A stretch of DNA of 64,000 nt from Actinernus sp. WN-2022 (GCA_030867875.1 JAOWCC010000936.1:78277032-78341031), one strand, 5' to 3'; shown: positions 32,017 through 41,701, counted from the first letter of the stretch. The notes: generated from the letters alone by a model not told the origin. Numbers and translations: made by a program.

Positions 32017-33290
32017 ATGAACTGGTCAACCAACTCATCTTCAACTGTTTTGCTGTGTCTATCTGGGAAAGCACGTAAGTCGTAAGGCCATTTTAACACC
32101 CGAGCCGTGGCCGACGCGTGGGCCTGTCAGAACGGATCGTCAGAACTGGTTCTCACTTTTAGGTTTATTCCCGTGACGGCTCACAAATACCAACCTAAAT
32201 GTTTTCTTCTGCTATTCTGGTTGCATGAAGCCTTGACCTATAGTGCAACCAGCAATAAGTTGCATCAGGACTTTGTTGTTTCTAACGAAAATTACATGTA
32301 AGTCGAGTCCACTTGATTGATCGCTGAGCATGTACCTCGTAGACATCAAGTTTAAATATACTGCCAACTCACACAACTCGTAATTTGTACTTTATTTCTG
32401 TGTAAATCTCATAATGTTTCAGCCAGTCATCAAAGTTCCTCTTTCCCGGAGAAATTTATGAAATCTACGCTTCTGTAAGTGACTTTAGATCGTGTGAAAG
32501 CTATAAAAAATCACACATGACTGGCGTGTGGGTGCATGTACTCTATAATAATATTAAATTGTGAACATTTTGTATTACTACTGCATCTGTAGGATTTTGT
32601 GGGATTGTTGTAATTATAGGACTTAATACTTTATAATGATATGATATAGAGCAGGATACCAGGTGGGATTTTTATACATGTATCATGTCAGGTGGGATTG
32701 CCAGGATCCCAATGTTCCTCCTGGGATTCTGTCTGTCCCAACAGCTATCCCAGCTGTCCCGCCTCTATTTTTACATGGGTGTTTAACCTGCATGCTACAT
32801 GTAACCACAATAAAATTATTTCTCACTGATTTGAAAAAAATAAATTTTGATGATTTCTTTTATGATTCTTGAGAAAAGTCTCAATAATTGTGTTATTTCT
32901 AGAGCCCAAAATCCTTTGGATGTAAAGCTTGTCACTGGAAATTAAAGAATAGCTGTTTTTATTCTGAAATGTCATTGGTAAGATCTTGTGCCTCAAGTGG
33001 CCCTGGCTCAAGTCGTCACACTGTAATGTATATACATGTAGTTCATCTAAACATGATTCAGTTATCCCATATGTATTTCAGTCCTGTATGGCTGTCAAAT
33101 TACAAAGTAAGCAGATAGCATATTACACTTTGTGTAATATAGTATGGATATTTTGTGTATGGACAGTACATGTATATAAATTTATTAAACAAGTGTAATT
33201 CTCTTTTAAAAGTTTTTAGTTGAATTTATTTCAGCCATTCATGAAGGCATCACCAGAATAACTTATAATAATTTATTTTACATTGAATAA
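32017..33290 (+). CDS. Unrecognised spliced host gene (six-exon model)
   Basis: The proposed exons are 32017-32074, 32144-32297, 32423-32474, 32903-32977, 33082-33106 and 33235-33290. All introns are GT-AG (donors GTAAGT, GTAAGT, GTAAGT, GTAAGA, GTAAGC; acceptors include TGTTTCAG, TTATTTCTAG, GTATTTCAG, TTATTTCAG). Phases 1-2-0-0-1 agree throughout and give 139 residues. Recognisable features are few: LVLTFRFIPVTAHKYQPK, a hydrophobic CFLLLFWLHEA, and a Cys-rich FGCKACHWKLKNSC that could bind metal. The second exon's acceptor is the weakest point. If exon 5 is not spliced, a stop at 33196-33198 gives an alternative C-terminus. The gene ends six bases before the second GTATAC array. Confidence 0.5.
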
Positions 33291-33295
33291 TGTTG

Positions 33296-33876
33296 ATGTA
33301 TACATTTTGTATACACCACAATTTAAAGCCTCTATCATTCCTGATCCTCATTTTGATGTATACTTATTGTATACACTATAATTTTGGTTAGCCCTCAGTA
33401 GTATTGATGTATACTAAATGTATACATCATCAGTCTGTTTGATTTCTCAGCTTTATGGTGATATATACTTAATGTATACACCAAGATCATGTTTCAGCAC
33501 CCATATTTTCTATCATTCCTGATCCTCACTTTGATGTATACTTATTGTATACACTATAATTTTGGTTAGCCCTCAGTAGTATTGATGTATACTAAATGTA
33601 TACATCATCAGTCTGTTAGATTTCTCAGCTTTATGGTGATGTATACTTAATGTATACACCAAGATCATGTTTCAGCATCCATATTTTCCTTCGCCTTTGA
33701 TGTATACATAATGTATACATTTTAACTCTGATGTATACTTTATGTATACTTTAATGTTCAGTTAGTATGTTATGAAAATTGCCATTTTTGCTATATGTAC
33801 ATTTGATGTATACATCAGATATACATTTAACCCTAAATGTATGATTGATGTATACCTTTTGTATACTAAATGTATA
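33296..33876 (+). promoter_or_regulatory. GTATAC palindrome array 2, upstream of the Helentron ORF
   Basis: About 21 GTATAC hexamers, nearly all as GATGTATAC-N5-GTATAC pairs, with pairs roughly 60 bp apart. A 178-bp unit is tandemly duplicated (33331-33508 and 33509-33686), carrying three pairs each. The start codon of the Helentron ORF (33870) lies inside the last hexamer (ATGTATACAAAACAG). The position directly upstream of the first ORF suggests a promoter or replication-control region. Confidence 0.75.
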
Positions 33877-35732
33877 CAAAACAGAGGCTCATTTTGGTAA
33901 GGGAGCTGAAGCGTGTTTTTCACAAAAGTAGAAAGTTCAGGAAACCTGTTCGCGTGTACATAGCAAAACACTATCCAAAGTCTTCGAATATTCACCAATA
34001 CACCAAGGTTTGTAAACTTAATAGGAAAGAGAGTTTTAATAATTATTTCTCGAGCTCTCATCAGAAAATTTCTAGAATGAAGCAATCAAAACACACCAAG
34101 TTTAAGTTGAAAGACACAAAGGTTTTTATGAAGACAAAGCATACAAAATCGAATAAGCAGAAACTAGTCAGTTATGTTATGTTTAAACAAAATTTAAAAT
34201 CTTGCATTGAAATGCATCATTGTACTAGGAATACAATACTCTATATTTACAAAAGTAAAAACCACAAGAAAAAATATTGTAGAATTTTATTATGCCATGA
34301 CATTGAAACAGAACCCAGACCTTTTCTTATACACCCAGATATGACTGTTGTAGCACTTTATTGTCAAGGGAATGTTTCAGTGTTTGATCATTATACTGGC
34401 TATAAGATTGATGCAGGTAATTTGGTCAGAAATGTAGAGTGTGAAGTGTCTAGTAATAGCAATTTACAAGTAGCTGTTTACAAGAATCTTAATCACAGAG
34501 TGAATTATTGTCACTTCTGTCTTTCTAGAGATGTAGAGAAAAACCCAGGTCCTCATATTAATCCTAGTAAGACAATTCATGCATCTTACTGTCAAGGTAA
34601 TGTGTCAGTATTTGGCTTGAATGCAGGACAACAGTGTGTTGCAATGAGTTTATGTGCTCTTATCTACAACAATAGATATTCAATCACCTCGGCGAAAGAC
34701 TTAGATCAGGTTATGAATATCGGTAATGAATTATATTCTAACTTATTGAGATTATCTCATCAGTCATATTTAATGCTAACAGAATTACCTACTATGGTAA
34801 CAATGTTTGACTCTAACTATCGACTTCAGTACAGTGAAAGTTATACAGGAAGGTTACATGGAGCTTCTTCAATCCCACACTTTCCATACTGTATGCCATT
34901 GGATGATGCTTTGCATTCTTTAATCCAAGAAACTTTTAATTCCTTTGTTTTAACAATAGGCTCTGTGGCTGTTGGTATTTACTGTACTTTAGATGCTAAA
35001 TTTAAAATATTTGACTCCCATGGTAGAGATTCATTTGGCATGATTCATAGCCAAGGAACATGTGTACTGTTGGAAGTGCAAACTTTAAATGATTTAAAGG
35101 AATATTTCCAATTGTTATATACAAATGGTGTTTTATTTGAGCTTAAAGGTGTGCATGTTGAAGTTATACAAAATGAATGCGTTTCAAGTTCTACTGATCA
35201 TGAACAACATATTGCATCAACTGACCAGAATGTTAATATAGACAATGGAAACATAGATGTGGGACAGATTAAACAGTGTTGTGCCATATCATTTTACTCA
35301 ATATGTTTTGCTATCATCAAGCCATGTCGTTACTGGAATGCCGTTGCATTAGATGCTATTTTTGAGCATGCCAATGTATTTTACAATGAATTGGTAAATA
35401 ATGATGTAAATGAATTGCCAAGCACACTTAAAGTATATGATGCTCATATAAGTGTAGAATATAGGTCAAAGTACCAGGGAATACTGTCACATAATTGTGC
35501 TTCTAATTTATTTCTTCAAAGATTAATTATAGAAAATACCAATGAGACAATAACTGGCTTTTTCCTATGCTTCTCAGACTGTTGCATAAGTTGTGTGCTG
35601 AGCAAAAAAAACAATGGCTTTAAGTATTTCATCATAGCATATGATGGCAGTCAAAAGATTAACAAGCATGACTCGGTGTGTGATGCTGACTCTTATTCAA
35701 ACTCTTTTCAATATTGTAACAGAAAGACCTAA
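33870..35732 (+). CDS. Helentron ORF1: 2A-like motif and tandem C76/UL36-like protease domains
   Basis: 620 residues. Residues 1-130 are very basic (RELKRVFHKSRKFRKP). A module with YC...(C/S)xDxE...NPGP...YCQGNVSVF occurs twice. The first copy has the decayed core DIETEPRP (34299-34322); the second has DVEKNPGP (34530-34553), which matches the 2A ribosome-skipping consensus DxExNPGP. Directly after it, GQQCVAMSLCAL (catalytic-Cys-like) and FKIFDSHGRDSFG (Asp-x-His-like) bound a domain resembling the herpesvirus-tegument-type C76 deubiquitinase fold also found in other transposons. A second, shorter domain begins KQCCAISFYSICF but has FIIAYDGSQ in place of the Asp-x-His motif, so it is probably inactive. 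The frame ends prematurely near 35732. Confidence 0.75.
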   Translation: MYTKQRLILVRELKRVFHKSRKFRKPVRVYIAKHYPKSSNIHQYTKVCKLNRKESFNNYFSSSHQKISRMKQSKHTKFKLKDTKVFMKTKHTKSNKQKLVSYVMFKQNLKSCIEMHHCTRNTILYIYKSKNHKKKYCRILLCHDIETEPRPFLIHPDMTVVALYCQGNVSVFDHYTGYKIDAGNLVRNVECEVSSNSNLQVAVYKNLNHRVNYCHFCLSRDVEKNPGPHINPSKTIHASYCQGNVSVFGLNAGQQCVAMSLCALIYNNRYSITSAKDLDQVMNIGNELYSNLLRLSHQSYLMLTELPTMVTMFDSNYRLQYSESYTGRLHGASSIPHFPYCMPLDDALHSLIQETFNSFVLTIGSVAVGIYCTLDAKFKIFDSHGRDSFGMIHSQGTCVLLEVQTLNDLKEYFQLLYTNGVLFELKGVHVEVIQNECVSSSTDHEQHIASTDQNVNIDNGNIDVGQIKQCCAISFYSICFAIIKPCRYWNAVALDAIFEHANVFYNELVNNDVNELPSTLKVYDAHISVEYRSKYQGILSHNCASNLFLQRLIIENTNETITGFFLCFSDCCISCVLSKKNNGFKYFIIAYDGSQKINKHDSVCDADSYSNSFQYCNRKT

Positions 35733-38082
35733 TTGTACTGAAAAAGCATATACCGTTACTTTTTTATCATGTTTCTGTCAGTTGACAAATACTGAACGGC
35801 GAAAGATTATGAAGAAGCATATGTCAAGAAAACAAAAAAGAGTAATTACAAAAAGAAATCAGTGCTGTTATACACACATGGAACCTCCAAAGAAAAAGGT
35901 GATGCTAGAAAATCAAAGAGAGAGATACAGTTCATTGGATCCAACAGAAAAATATAAATTACTCGAAACTTATGCTAAACAATACAGATCAATGGAGCCA
36001 GCAGAAAAAGATAAATTACTTGAAAGTTATGCAGCAAAATACAGATCAATGGACTCAGCAGAAAAGGATAAATTACTTGAAACTTATGCTGAGCAATACA
36101 GATCAATGAATGCAGAAGAAAAGGATGAATTACTTGAAAGTTATGCAGAAAAATACAGATCAATGGACTCAGCAGAAAAGGATAAATTACTTGTAACCTG
36201 TACAGAAAAATACAGATTATGCGATTCCGAAACGAAAGAACAAAACAAAATGGCCAGAGAAACCAAAAAGAGCTTTAACTATGGCATAGATCATTACATT
36301 TCAAATTTTCAGAATAAAATAAAGGAGGGTCCATATTATGTATGCTCTGTGTGCAACAGAATACTTTACAGGAAGTCGGTGATTGAGTTGAATAAAAGTA
36401 AGTATAAGATTGAGCATGCTTTCACTGATAAAAAGTCATTTGATGAGAGACATTACATTTGTAAAACTTGTCATTTAAAGGTGCTGAAAGGACAAACACC
36501 ATGCCAAGCTGTATCTAATAAAATGACTGTTGATGAAATACCTCCAGCACTTGCAGTCTTAGAAAAACTTGAACAAATACTTATAGCACAGCGAATTGTT
36601 TTTGAGAAAATAATTGTAATGCCAAAAGGCCAACAAAGAAAAGTCAAAGGAGCTATTTGCAATGTCCCTGTTGAATGTGAACAGACATGTAACATTTTAC
36701 CACGTCCTCCTGAAAGATCAGGTATTATCATGTTAAAACTGAAAAGAAAACTTGAATTTAGAGGTCATGTGTACTTTCAAGCAGTGCATCCTCAATTTAT
36801 ACTCAATGCACTCAACTGGCTTAGAATACACAATGCATTGTACAATTCAATTAGAATAGACATTGACAATATAGAAATAAGTCTTACATCTTTACAACAG
36901 AGTGAATCTACTTCAGATGTACCAACAGACATTATTTTGAATAATGAGGTAAACCGTATAGATGATATCACTGAAAAACAGATTACTATAGATAATGCAC
37001 ATGAAGAGAATGATGATCCACTAAATGAACACAGAGCACCAACTAATGAGACATGTCTACAATCTGTCTTACCAGATTATCCTGTTACTGTAGACCAAAC
37101 GGAAAATGTTTCAAGGGGAACTGAAATATATAATATTGCACCAGGAGAAAACAAACATCCTGTATCATTCATGATGGACAAACAATGTGAAGAGTTAGCA
37201 TTCCCAGTATTATTCCCTAAAGGAAGATTTGGTTATAATGCAGAAAGAGAAATTAAGTTGACACCTGTAAAATACTTCAATGCACGACTGTTACATTATA
37301 GTGGTAGATTTGCAACCAATCCAGAGTATCTTTTCTTTGCACAGTTCATAATTGAACAAAAGAAAGTGTCAGACAGTATTAATATTGCTCTAAAAAAAGT
37401 TAGTGGACACTCACTTACTGTTTCTCAATTAAGATCAAATACCCAAAGCTTACAAAATCTTATTTGTCAAGATCAGGCATATTTATTTTTGAGACAAATT
37501 CCAGGCACCCCACCTTACTGGCAAAAGTTTATGTATGAAATAGTTGCCATGGTAAAACAACTTGGTATTCCAACATGGTTCATGACCTTATCATGTGCTG
37601 ATCTTAGATGGCCTGAGCTGTTTCAGATTATTGCTAGAATAAAAGGCATGCATATGACTAATGAACAAGTTGATGCTTTATCGTACAACGAGAAATGCTC
37701 AATGCTAAATTTGAATCCTGTTGTGGTTGCTAAACATTTTCAGTATAGAGTTGAAACATTTTTCAGACAGGTTTTACTTAGCAATGCAAATCCAATAGGT
37801 AAAATAGTTTATTATGCTCTTCGTATTGAATTTCAAATGAGAGGCTCTCCTCACTTACATGCATTGATATGGACTTCAGACTGTCCAAAATTAACACAAG
37901 ACAATAAACAAACCTATATAGATTTTATAGATAAGCATGTACATGCCTATCTACCAAATGAGGAAATTGATCCTCAACTGTATAAGCTGGTTAAAACTTA
38001 TCAAAAGCACAACCATTCAAAAACAAAAATGTTCGATGTAGATTTAACTTTGGTCAGTTTTTCACAAACAGAACAATTGTAG
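35641..38082 (+). CDS. Helentron replicase segment with HUH motif
   Basis: The native part begins after about 35730; the first 30 codons overlap ORF1 in another frame. Residues 100-200 contain seven approximate 20-residue repeats (AEKDKLLESYAEKYRSMDS type; DNA 35930-36235), the region common in Helitron N-termini. A Cys pair CSVCNR...CKTCH (36340-36475) forms a zinc-finger-like site. The Helitron_like_N region follows, with GTPPYWQKF, IPTWFMTLSCADLRWPEL and the HUH nuclease motif RGSPHLHALIW (37843-37875), where the two His bind the metal used for single-strand DNA cleavage. The frame shifts near 38035; FNFGQFFTNRTIVAEPL continues in another frame. Confidence 0.85.
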   Translation: MMAVKRLTSMTRCVMLTLIQTLFNIVTERPNCTEKAYTVTFLSCFCQLTNTERRKIMKKHMSRKQKRVITKRNQCCYTHMEPPKKKVMLENQRERYSSLDPTEKYKLLETYAKQYRSMEPAEKDKLLESYAAKYRSMDSAEKDKLLETYAEQYRSMNAEEKDELLESYAEKYRSMDSAEKDKLLVTCTEKYRLCDSETKEQNKMARETKKSFNYGIDHYISNFQNKIKEGPYYVCSVCNRILYRKSVIELNKSKYKIEHAFTDKKSFDERHYICKTCHLKVLKGQTPCQAVSNKMTVDEIPPALAVLEKLEQILIAQRIVFEKIIVMPKGQQRKVKGAICNVPVECEQTCNILPRPPERSGIIMLKLKRKLEFRGHVYFQAVHPQFILNALNWLRIHNALYNSIRIDIDNIEISLTSLQQSESTSDVPTDIILNNEVNRIDDITEKQITIDNAHEENDDPLNEHRAPTNETCLQSVLPDYPVTVDQTENVSRGTEIYNIAPGENKHPVSFMMDKQCEELAFPVLFPKGRFGYNAEREIKLTPVKYFNARLLHYSGRFATNPEYLFFAQFIIEQKKVSDSINIALKKVSGHSLTVSQLRSNTQSLQNLICQDQAYLFLRQIPGTPPYWQKFMYEIVAMVKQLGIPTWFMTLSCADLRWPELFQIIARIKGMHMTNEQVDALSYNEKCSMLNLNPVVVAKHFQYRVETFFRQVLLSNANPIGKIVYYALRIEFQMRGSPHLHALIWTSDCPKLTQDNKQTYIDFIDKHVHAYLPNEEIDPQLYKLVKTYQKHNHSKTKMFDVDLTLVSFSQTEQL

Positions 38083-38183
38083 CAGAACCACTTTCTGATG
38101 ATCTAGATGAAGAAACAAAGGAAAGATCCCTTTACAGACAAAAGGAAATCCTTACTTTAGTAAAGGAAAAAATTGACAATGTA

Positions 38184-38651
38184 TTGAATCCCAGTAAACC
38201 AGATTATGACCCCAATTTAACTGAAGCTGATATTTTCAGTTCTATAGGTATATCAGAAGATCAATATTATTGGGCATTATCAATATCATCTGATTCTGAC
38301 TATGAATTGCACCTCAAAAGGCCACTAGACAGCTGTTTTATTAACAACTACTTTGTGGCAGGTATAAAGGGATTTGCTGCAAATGTTGACTTGCAACCTG
38401 TTTTTAATCATTACAAATGTATAACATATGTATGCTCATATTTCACAAAAGATGAAACTGAATGTTCACAAGCTATCATGAATGCAGCAAAAGAGGCCAA
38501 AACTTCAAATATGAATATCAGAGATGGTTTGAAAAAAATAGGTGCTGCTTTTCTCTCAACAAGAGAAGTTAGTTCACAAGAATGTGTTTACAGATGTATG
38601 CCTGAATTGTGGTTACGAAAAATCTTTCCAGCGACAGTGTATATATGTTAG
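38184..38651 (+). CDS. Helentron replicase C-terminal segment with catalytic tyrosines
   Basis: A continuation of the Rep domain in a different frame. CITYVCSYFTKDETECS (about 38420-38465) carries two tyrosines three residues apart, the position of the Helitron Rep nucleophile(s) that attack DNA to start rolling-circle transposition. The upstream NNYFVAGIKGFAANVDLQPVFN block is also typical. True coding starts upstream near 38040 in this frame. It ends near 38645, where coding moves to the frame of the next ORF. Confidence 0.8.
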   Translation: MNPSKPDYDPNLTEADIFSSIGISEDQYYWALSISSDSDYELHLKRPLDSCFINNYFVAGIKGFAANVDLQPVFNHYKCITYVCSYFTKDETECSQAIMNAAKEAKTSNMNIRDGLKKIGAAFLSTREVSSQECVYRCMPELWLRKIFPATVYIC

Positions 38652-41622
38652 TACAGATTTACCAGAGAAAAGAATACGAGTTGCAAAGACCCAACAGGAA
38701 CTTGATGAATTAGATGAGAATAGTACAGATATATTCAAGTCCAACATAATCGAGCGTTACCCTAATAGACCAAACTCTATGCCTGTAGTTGATAAACTTT
38801 GTCTAGCTGAGTTTGCTGCCTACTATTACAAAGAGTATAGAAAAGACTGTGAGCTGACAAATGATACCCAGCCAGAGGTTCTCACTGATGAAGTCATTGA
38901 ATTACAACATTCTACTGCAAATGACAATTTGCTCCCACATCGAATAAGATTGATGAATACTAATGAAGTCATGAAATGTAGAAAAATAAAAGCTGTTATA
39001 AGATACCACACCCCAAACAAGACAAAAGAACCTGAACACTTTTTTCACCATTTGCTGATGCTGTATTACCCATGGAGAGTAGAGAATAATCTTGCAGGTG
39101 CCAATCAATCATATGCATCAAAATTTTATGAGTCTGATGTTAGAGCAGTTGTAGAACACAATAGAGCAATATTTGAGCCTGATGCACAGGCTCTTGCAGA
39201 TGCATTCGAATATCTAAGACAAAACCAAGGTAATATCACACACTCATATGATGCCATCAATGATCAAGAAAATTCTGATTTCTATGCAGATGTACAAAAT
39301 GACTCAATACCTGAAGAATCATTTAATGAACAATTACCTTCAGATCTTGCTTCCACGTTTGAATCTAACCAACAATTGTCATCAGGAATAACAATACACA
39401 ACCTACCTGCAGAAATCACTGATGACACACTTCGTGACTCTGTTAGATCCTTAAACAATGAACAACGCTATGCCTATGATAATGTTCTCTCCTGGTGTAG
39501 AAATAAAATGAAAAGTATGAATAGCCAAAAACCAGAAAAAGTGAAACCAATCTATCTATTTGTAAGTGGTGGAGCCGGTGCAGGTAAAAGCCACTTGATT
39601 AAAGCAATTTACCACACTGCAATAAAAACCTTCAGACATGCTCCTATCAACCCTGAATTGCCTACAGTTCTTTTAATGGCTCCAACAGGTGTAGCAGCTA
39701 TTAACATTAATGGAACAACAATAAATACTGCTTTAGCAATTCCCAAAGAAACAGGAGATAATGTACCTGCAATGTCAGACCAAAAGAAAACACAGCTAAG
39801 ATTGTCATTAGCGGAACTCAAACTGATAATAATAGATGAGATTTCCATGGTTGCAAACACTACCTTACTTAACATCCATCAAAGATTAAAAGAAATATTT
39901 GGTACCTCTAACTCTGAACTGTTTGCTGGCATAAGCATCATTGTTGTAGGTGATCTATATCAATTGCCCCCAATACGTAGGAAACATGTTTTTGAGGACT
40001 ACAAAAATGGCACTTTCAATCTATGTCATCCATGGCAAGTTTTTACATTAATAGAGCTCACTGAAATTATGAGACAAAAAGATGACAAGGCATTTACTGG
40101 ACTTTTAAACAGATTCAGGACAGGTTCCCAAAGTGAAGAAGATATCCAGTGCATTCAATCTAGATCAATAACACCAACAGATGATAATTATCCATCAGAT
40201 GCATTACACATATGGGCTGAGAATAAACCTGTTAATGAGTACAATCTTACAAAATTAGAGCAAATACCTTCACCACAGTTCACTCTTAAGGCAATAGATC
40301 AGTACCCACAAAATGTCACAAGACAAGACATTGATAGAGTTTTATCAAGAGGAAGATCTGAAACAGGTGGACTTGATTCTGAAATACTTGTCAAACAAAG
40401 TGCCAGAATAATGTTGACTACTAACATTGACATTGCAGATAGACTCATTAATGGCCAAATGGGAACTGTAGTTAAAATTAAAATCAATCAAAATAACCAA
40501 AAGCCAACTATAGTCTATGTTAAGTTTGATGATGATGAAGCTGGAAGGAAATCTATTGAAAAATGTCCCAACCCTTTTGCCAGAGAAAACAGAGCTGTAC
40601 CTATCGAACCTGTGTTAACAAGAATAAAAGTAAGACCAGGGAAAGCCTCATCTCCAGAAATACAAAGAATACAATTTCCATTAACACTAGCATGGGCATG
40701 TACTATACACAAAGTACAAGGACTAACATTAAACAATGTTGTTATCAGTTTCAATTTAAATAAGCAAAGAGCATTCAACTATGGACAGATTTACGTTGCA
40801 TTGAGTCGTTCAACCTCCTTGGCAGGAATTCATATTTTGGGACAAATTCAGAACAAACATATAAAAGCAAATTCTAGAGTTCAAGAAGAATATGAAAGAC
40901 TAAGAAACATTTCATTGATAAGTATGCAGCCAGTACATACATGTATGACCCTACAAAATACACAACAAAATAATTCATCTCTTCTTACTATATGCCTTTT
41001 GAATATAAGATCTCTCAGAAAGCACAGCATTGACATCAAATTTGATGCAAATATTTTCAATAGTGACGTCATAGCTCTTACAGAAACGCAACTCCTCCCT
41101 CATGACAATGATAGAGAAATTAGAAATAATTTGTATCCGTTTACACTGTACAGGCAAGACCATGTTTCTGACAAATACTCCAGTCTAGCAATCTGTATCA
41201 ACAATAATCTAGAAATCAAAGAGCAAGAATATTTCCCATTGATTAATGCACTTAAATTTGTTGTTATTAATACTAAGACCCAACAAACTCAATCATTTCT
41301 TCTTCTCTATCGTAAGCACAGCTCAAATATCTTGCAATATATAGCTGGTATAGAATATCTTCTTAAGAGTTATTATATTGATATGGTCCTTGGAGACTTT
41401 AATATAAATTACTTAAATGAAAATGATATTAAACCGCTTATATCATTAATGAATTCAATGGAATATAGACAAATTGTACAAAAACCAACTTTTATTTCAG
41501 CTGGAAGTTTATTAGACCATATCTATTTAAGGCCAGCAGTCTTTAATATAATCCAGAATAGTGTTGTTAGTGTTTACTATTCTGATCATGATGCTATTAA
41601 AATATCAGTTATATTTAAGTAA
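38542..41622 (+). CDS. Helentron PIF1-type helicase fused to AP-like endonuclease
   Basis: 1026 residues; native coding begins about 38650. Helicase motifs: Walker A GGAGAGKSH near residue 342, APTGVAAININGTTI near 380, Walker B IIDEISMV near 430, GDLYQLPPI near 469, LAWACTIHKVQGLT near 716 and YVALSRS near 750. From about residue 815 an exonuclease-endonuclease-phosphatase domain follows, with LLNIRSLR, ALTETQL, VLGDFNINY and the terminal YSDHDAI, all the expected acidic and His active-site blocks. The helicase would unwind DNA during rolling-circle transfer. The endonuclease resembles those of CR1-like LINEs and is the Helentron hallmark. The frame is intact over more than 2.9 kb. Confidence 0.9.
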   Translation: MLLFSQQEKLVHKNVFTDVCLNCGYEKSFQRQCIYVSTDLPEKRIRVAKTQQELDELDENSTDIFKSNIIERYPNRPNSMPVVDKLCLAEFAAYYYKEYRKDCELTNDTQPEVLTDEVIELQHSTANDNLLPHRIRLMNTNEVMKCRKIKAVIRYHTPNKTKEPEHFFHHLLMLYYPWRVENNLAGANQSYASKFYESDVRAVVEHNRAIFEPDAQALADAFEYLRQNQGNITHSYDAINDQENSDFYADVQNDSIPEESFNEQLPSDLASTFESNQQLSSGITIHNLPAEITDDTLRDSVRSLNNEQRYAYDNVLSWCRNKMKSMNSQKPEKVKPIYLFVSGGAGAGKSHLIKAIYHTAIKTFRHAPINPELPTVLLMAPTGVAAININGTTINTALAIPKETGDNVPAMSDQKKTQLRLSLAELKLIIIDEISMVANTTLLNIHQRLKEIFGTSNSELFAGISIIVVGDLYQLPPIRRKHVFEDYKNGTFNLCHPWQVFTLIELTEIMRQKDDKAFTGLLNRFRTGSQSEEDIQCIQSRSITPTDDNYPSDALHIWAENKPVNEYNLTKLEQIPSPQFTLKAIDQYPQNVTRQDIDRVLSRGRSETGGLDSEILVKQSARIMLTTNIDIADRLINGQMGTVVKIKINQNNQKPTIVYVKFDDDEAGRKSIEKCPNPFARENRAVPIEPVLTRIKVRPGKASSPEIQRIQFPLTLAWACTIHKVQGLTLNNVVISFNLNKQRAFNYGQIYVALSRSTSLAGIHILGQIQNKHIKANSRVQEEYERLRNISLISMQPVHTCMTLQNTQQNNSSLLTICLLNIRSLRKHSIDIKFDANIFNSDVIALTETQLLPHDNDREIRNNLYPFTLYRQDHVSDKYSSLAICINNNLEIKEQEYFPLINALKFVVINTKTQQTQSFLLLYRKHSSNILQYIAGIEYLLKSYYIDMVLGDFNINYLNENDIKPLISLMNSMEYRQIVQKPTFISAGSLLDHIYLRPAVFNIIQNSVVSVYYSDHDAIKISVIFK

Positions 41623-41701
41623 TCATACAAAATATTAAAAATAACATTACATAGCAAGTAACTTTGACATAACCCTAACTATATCATAGTAGACTTATTA
41701 A

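Larger units (their letters stand above)
33296..41640 (+). mobile_element. Helentron (Helitron-like rolling-circle element)
   Basis: Contains, in order, a 2A/protease ORF, a HUH replicase, a PIF1-type helicase and an AP-like endonuclease, the set that defines Helentrons (Helitron2) as opposed to canonical plant-type Helitrons, which lack the endonuclease. The exact termini are not determined: such elements lack long inverted repeats and insert between T residues. Frameshifts near 35700, 38035 and 38645 break the long ORF; whether they are real or assembly errors cannot be judged here. Confidence 0.85.
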
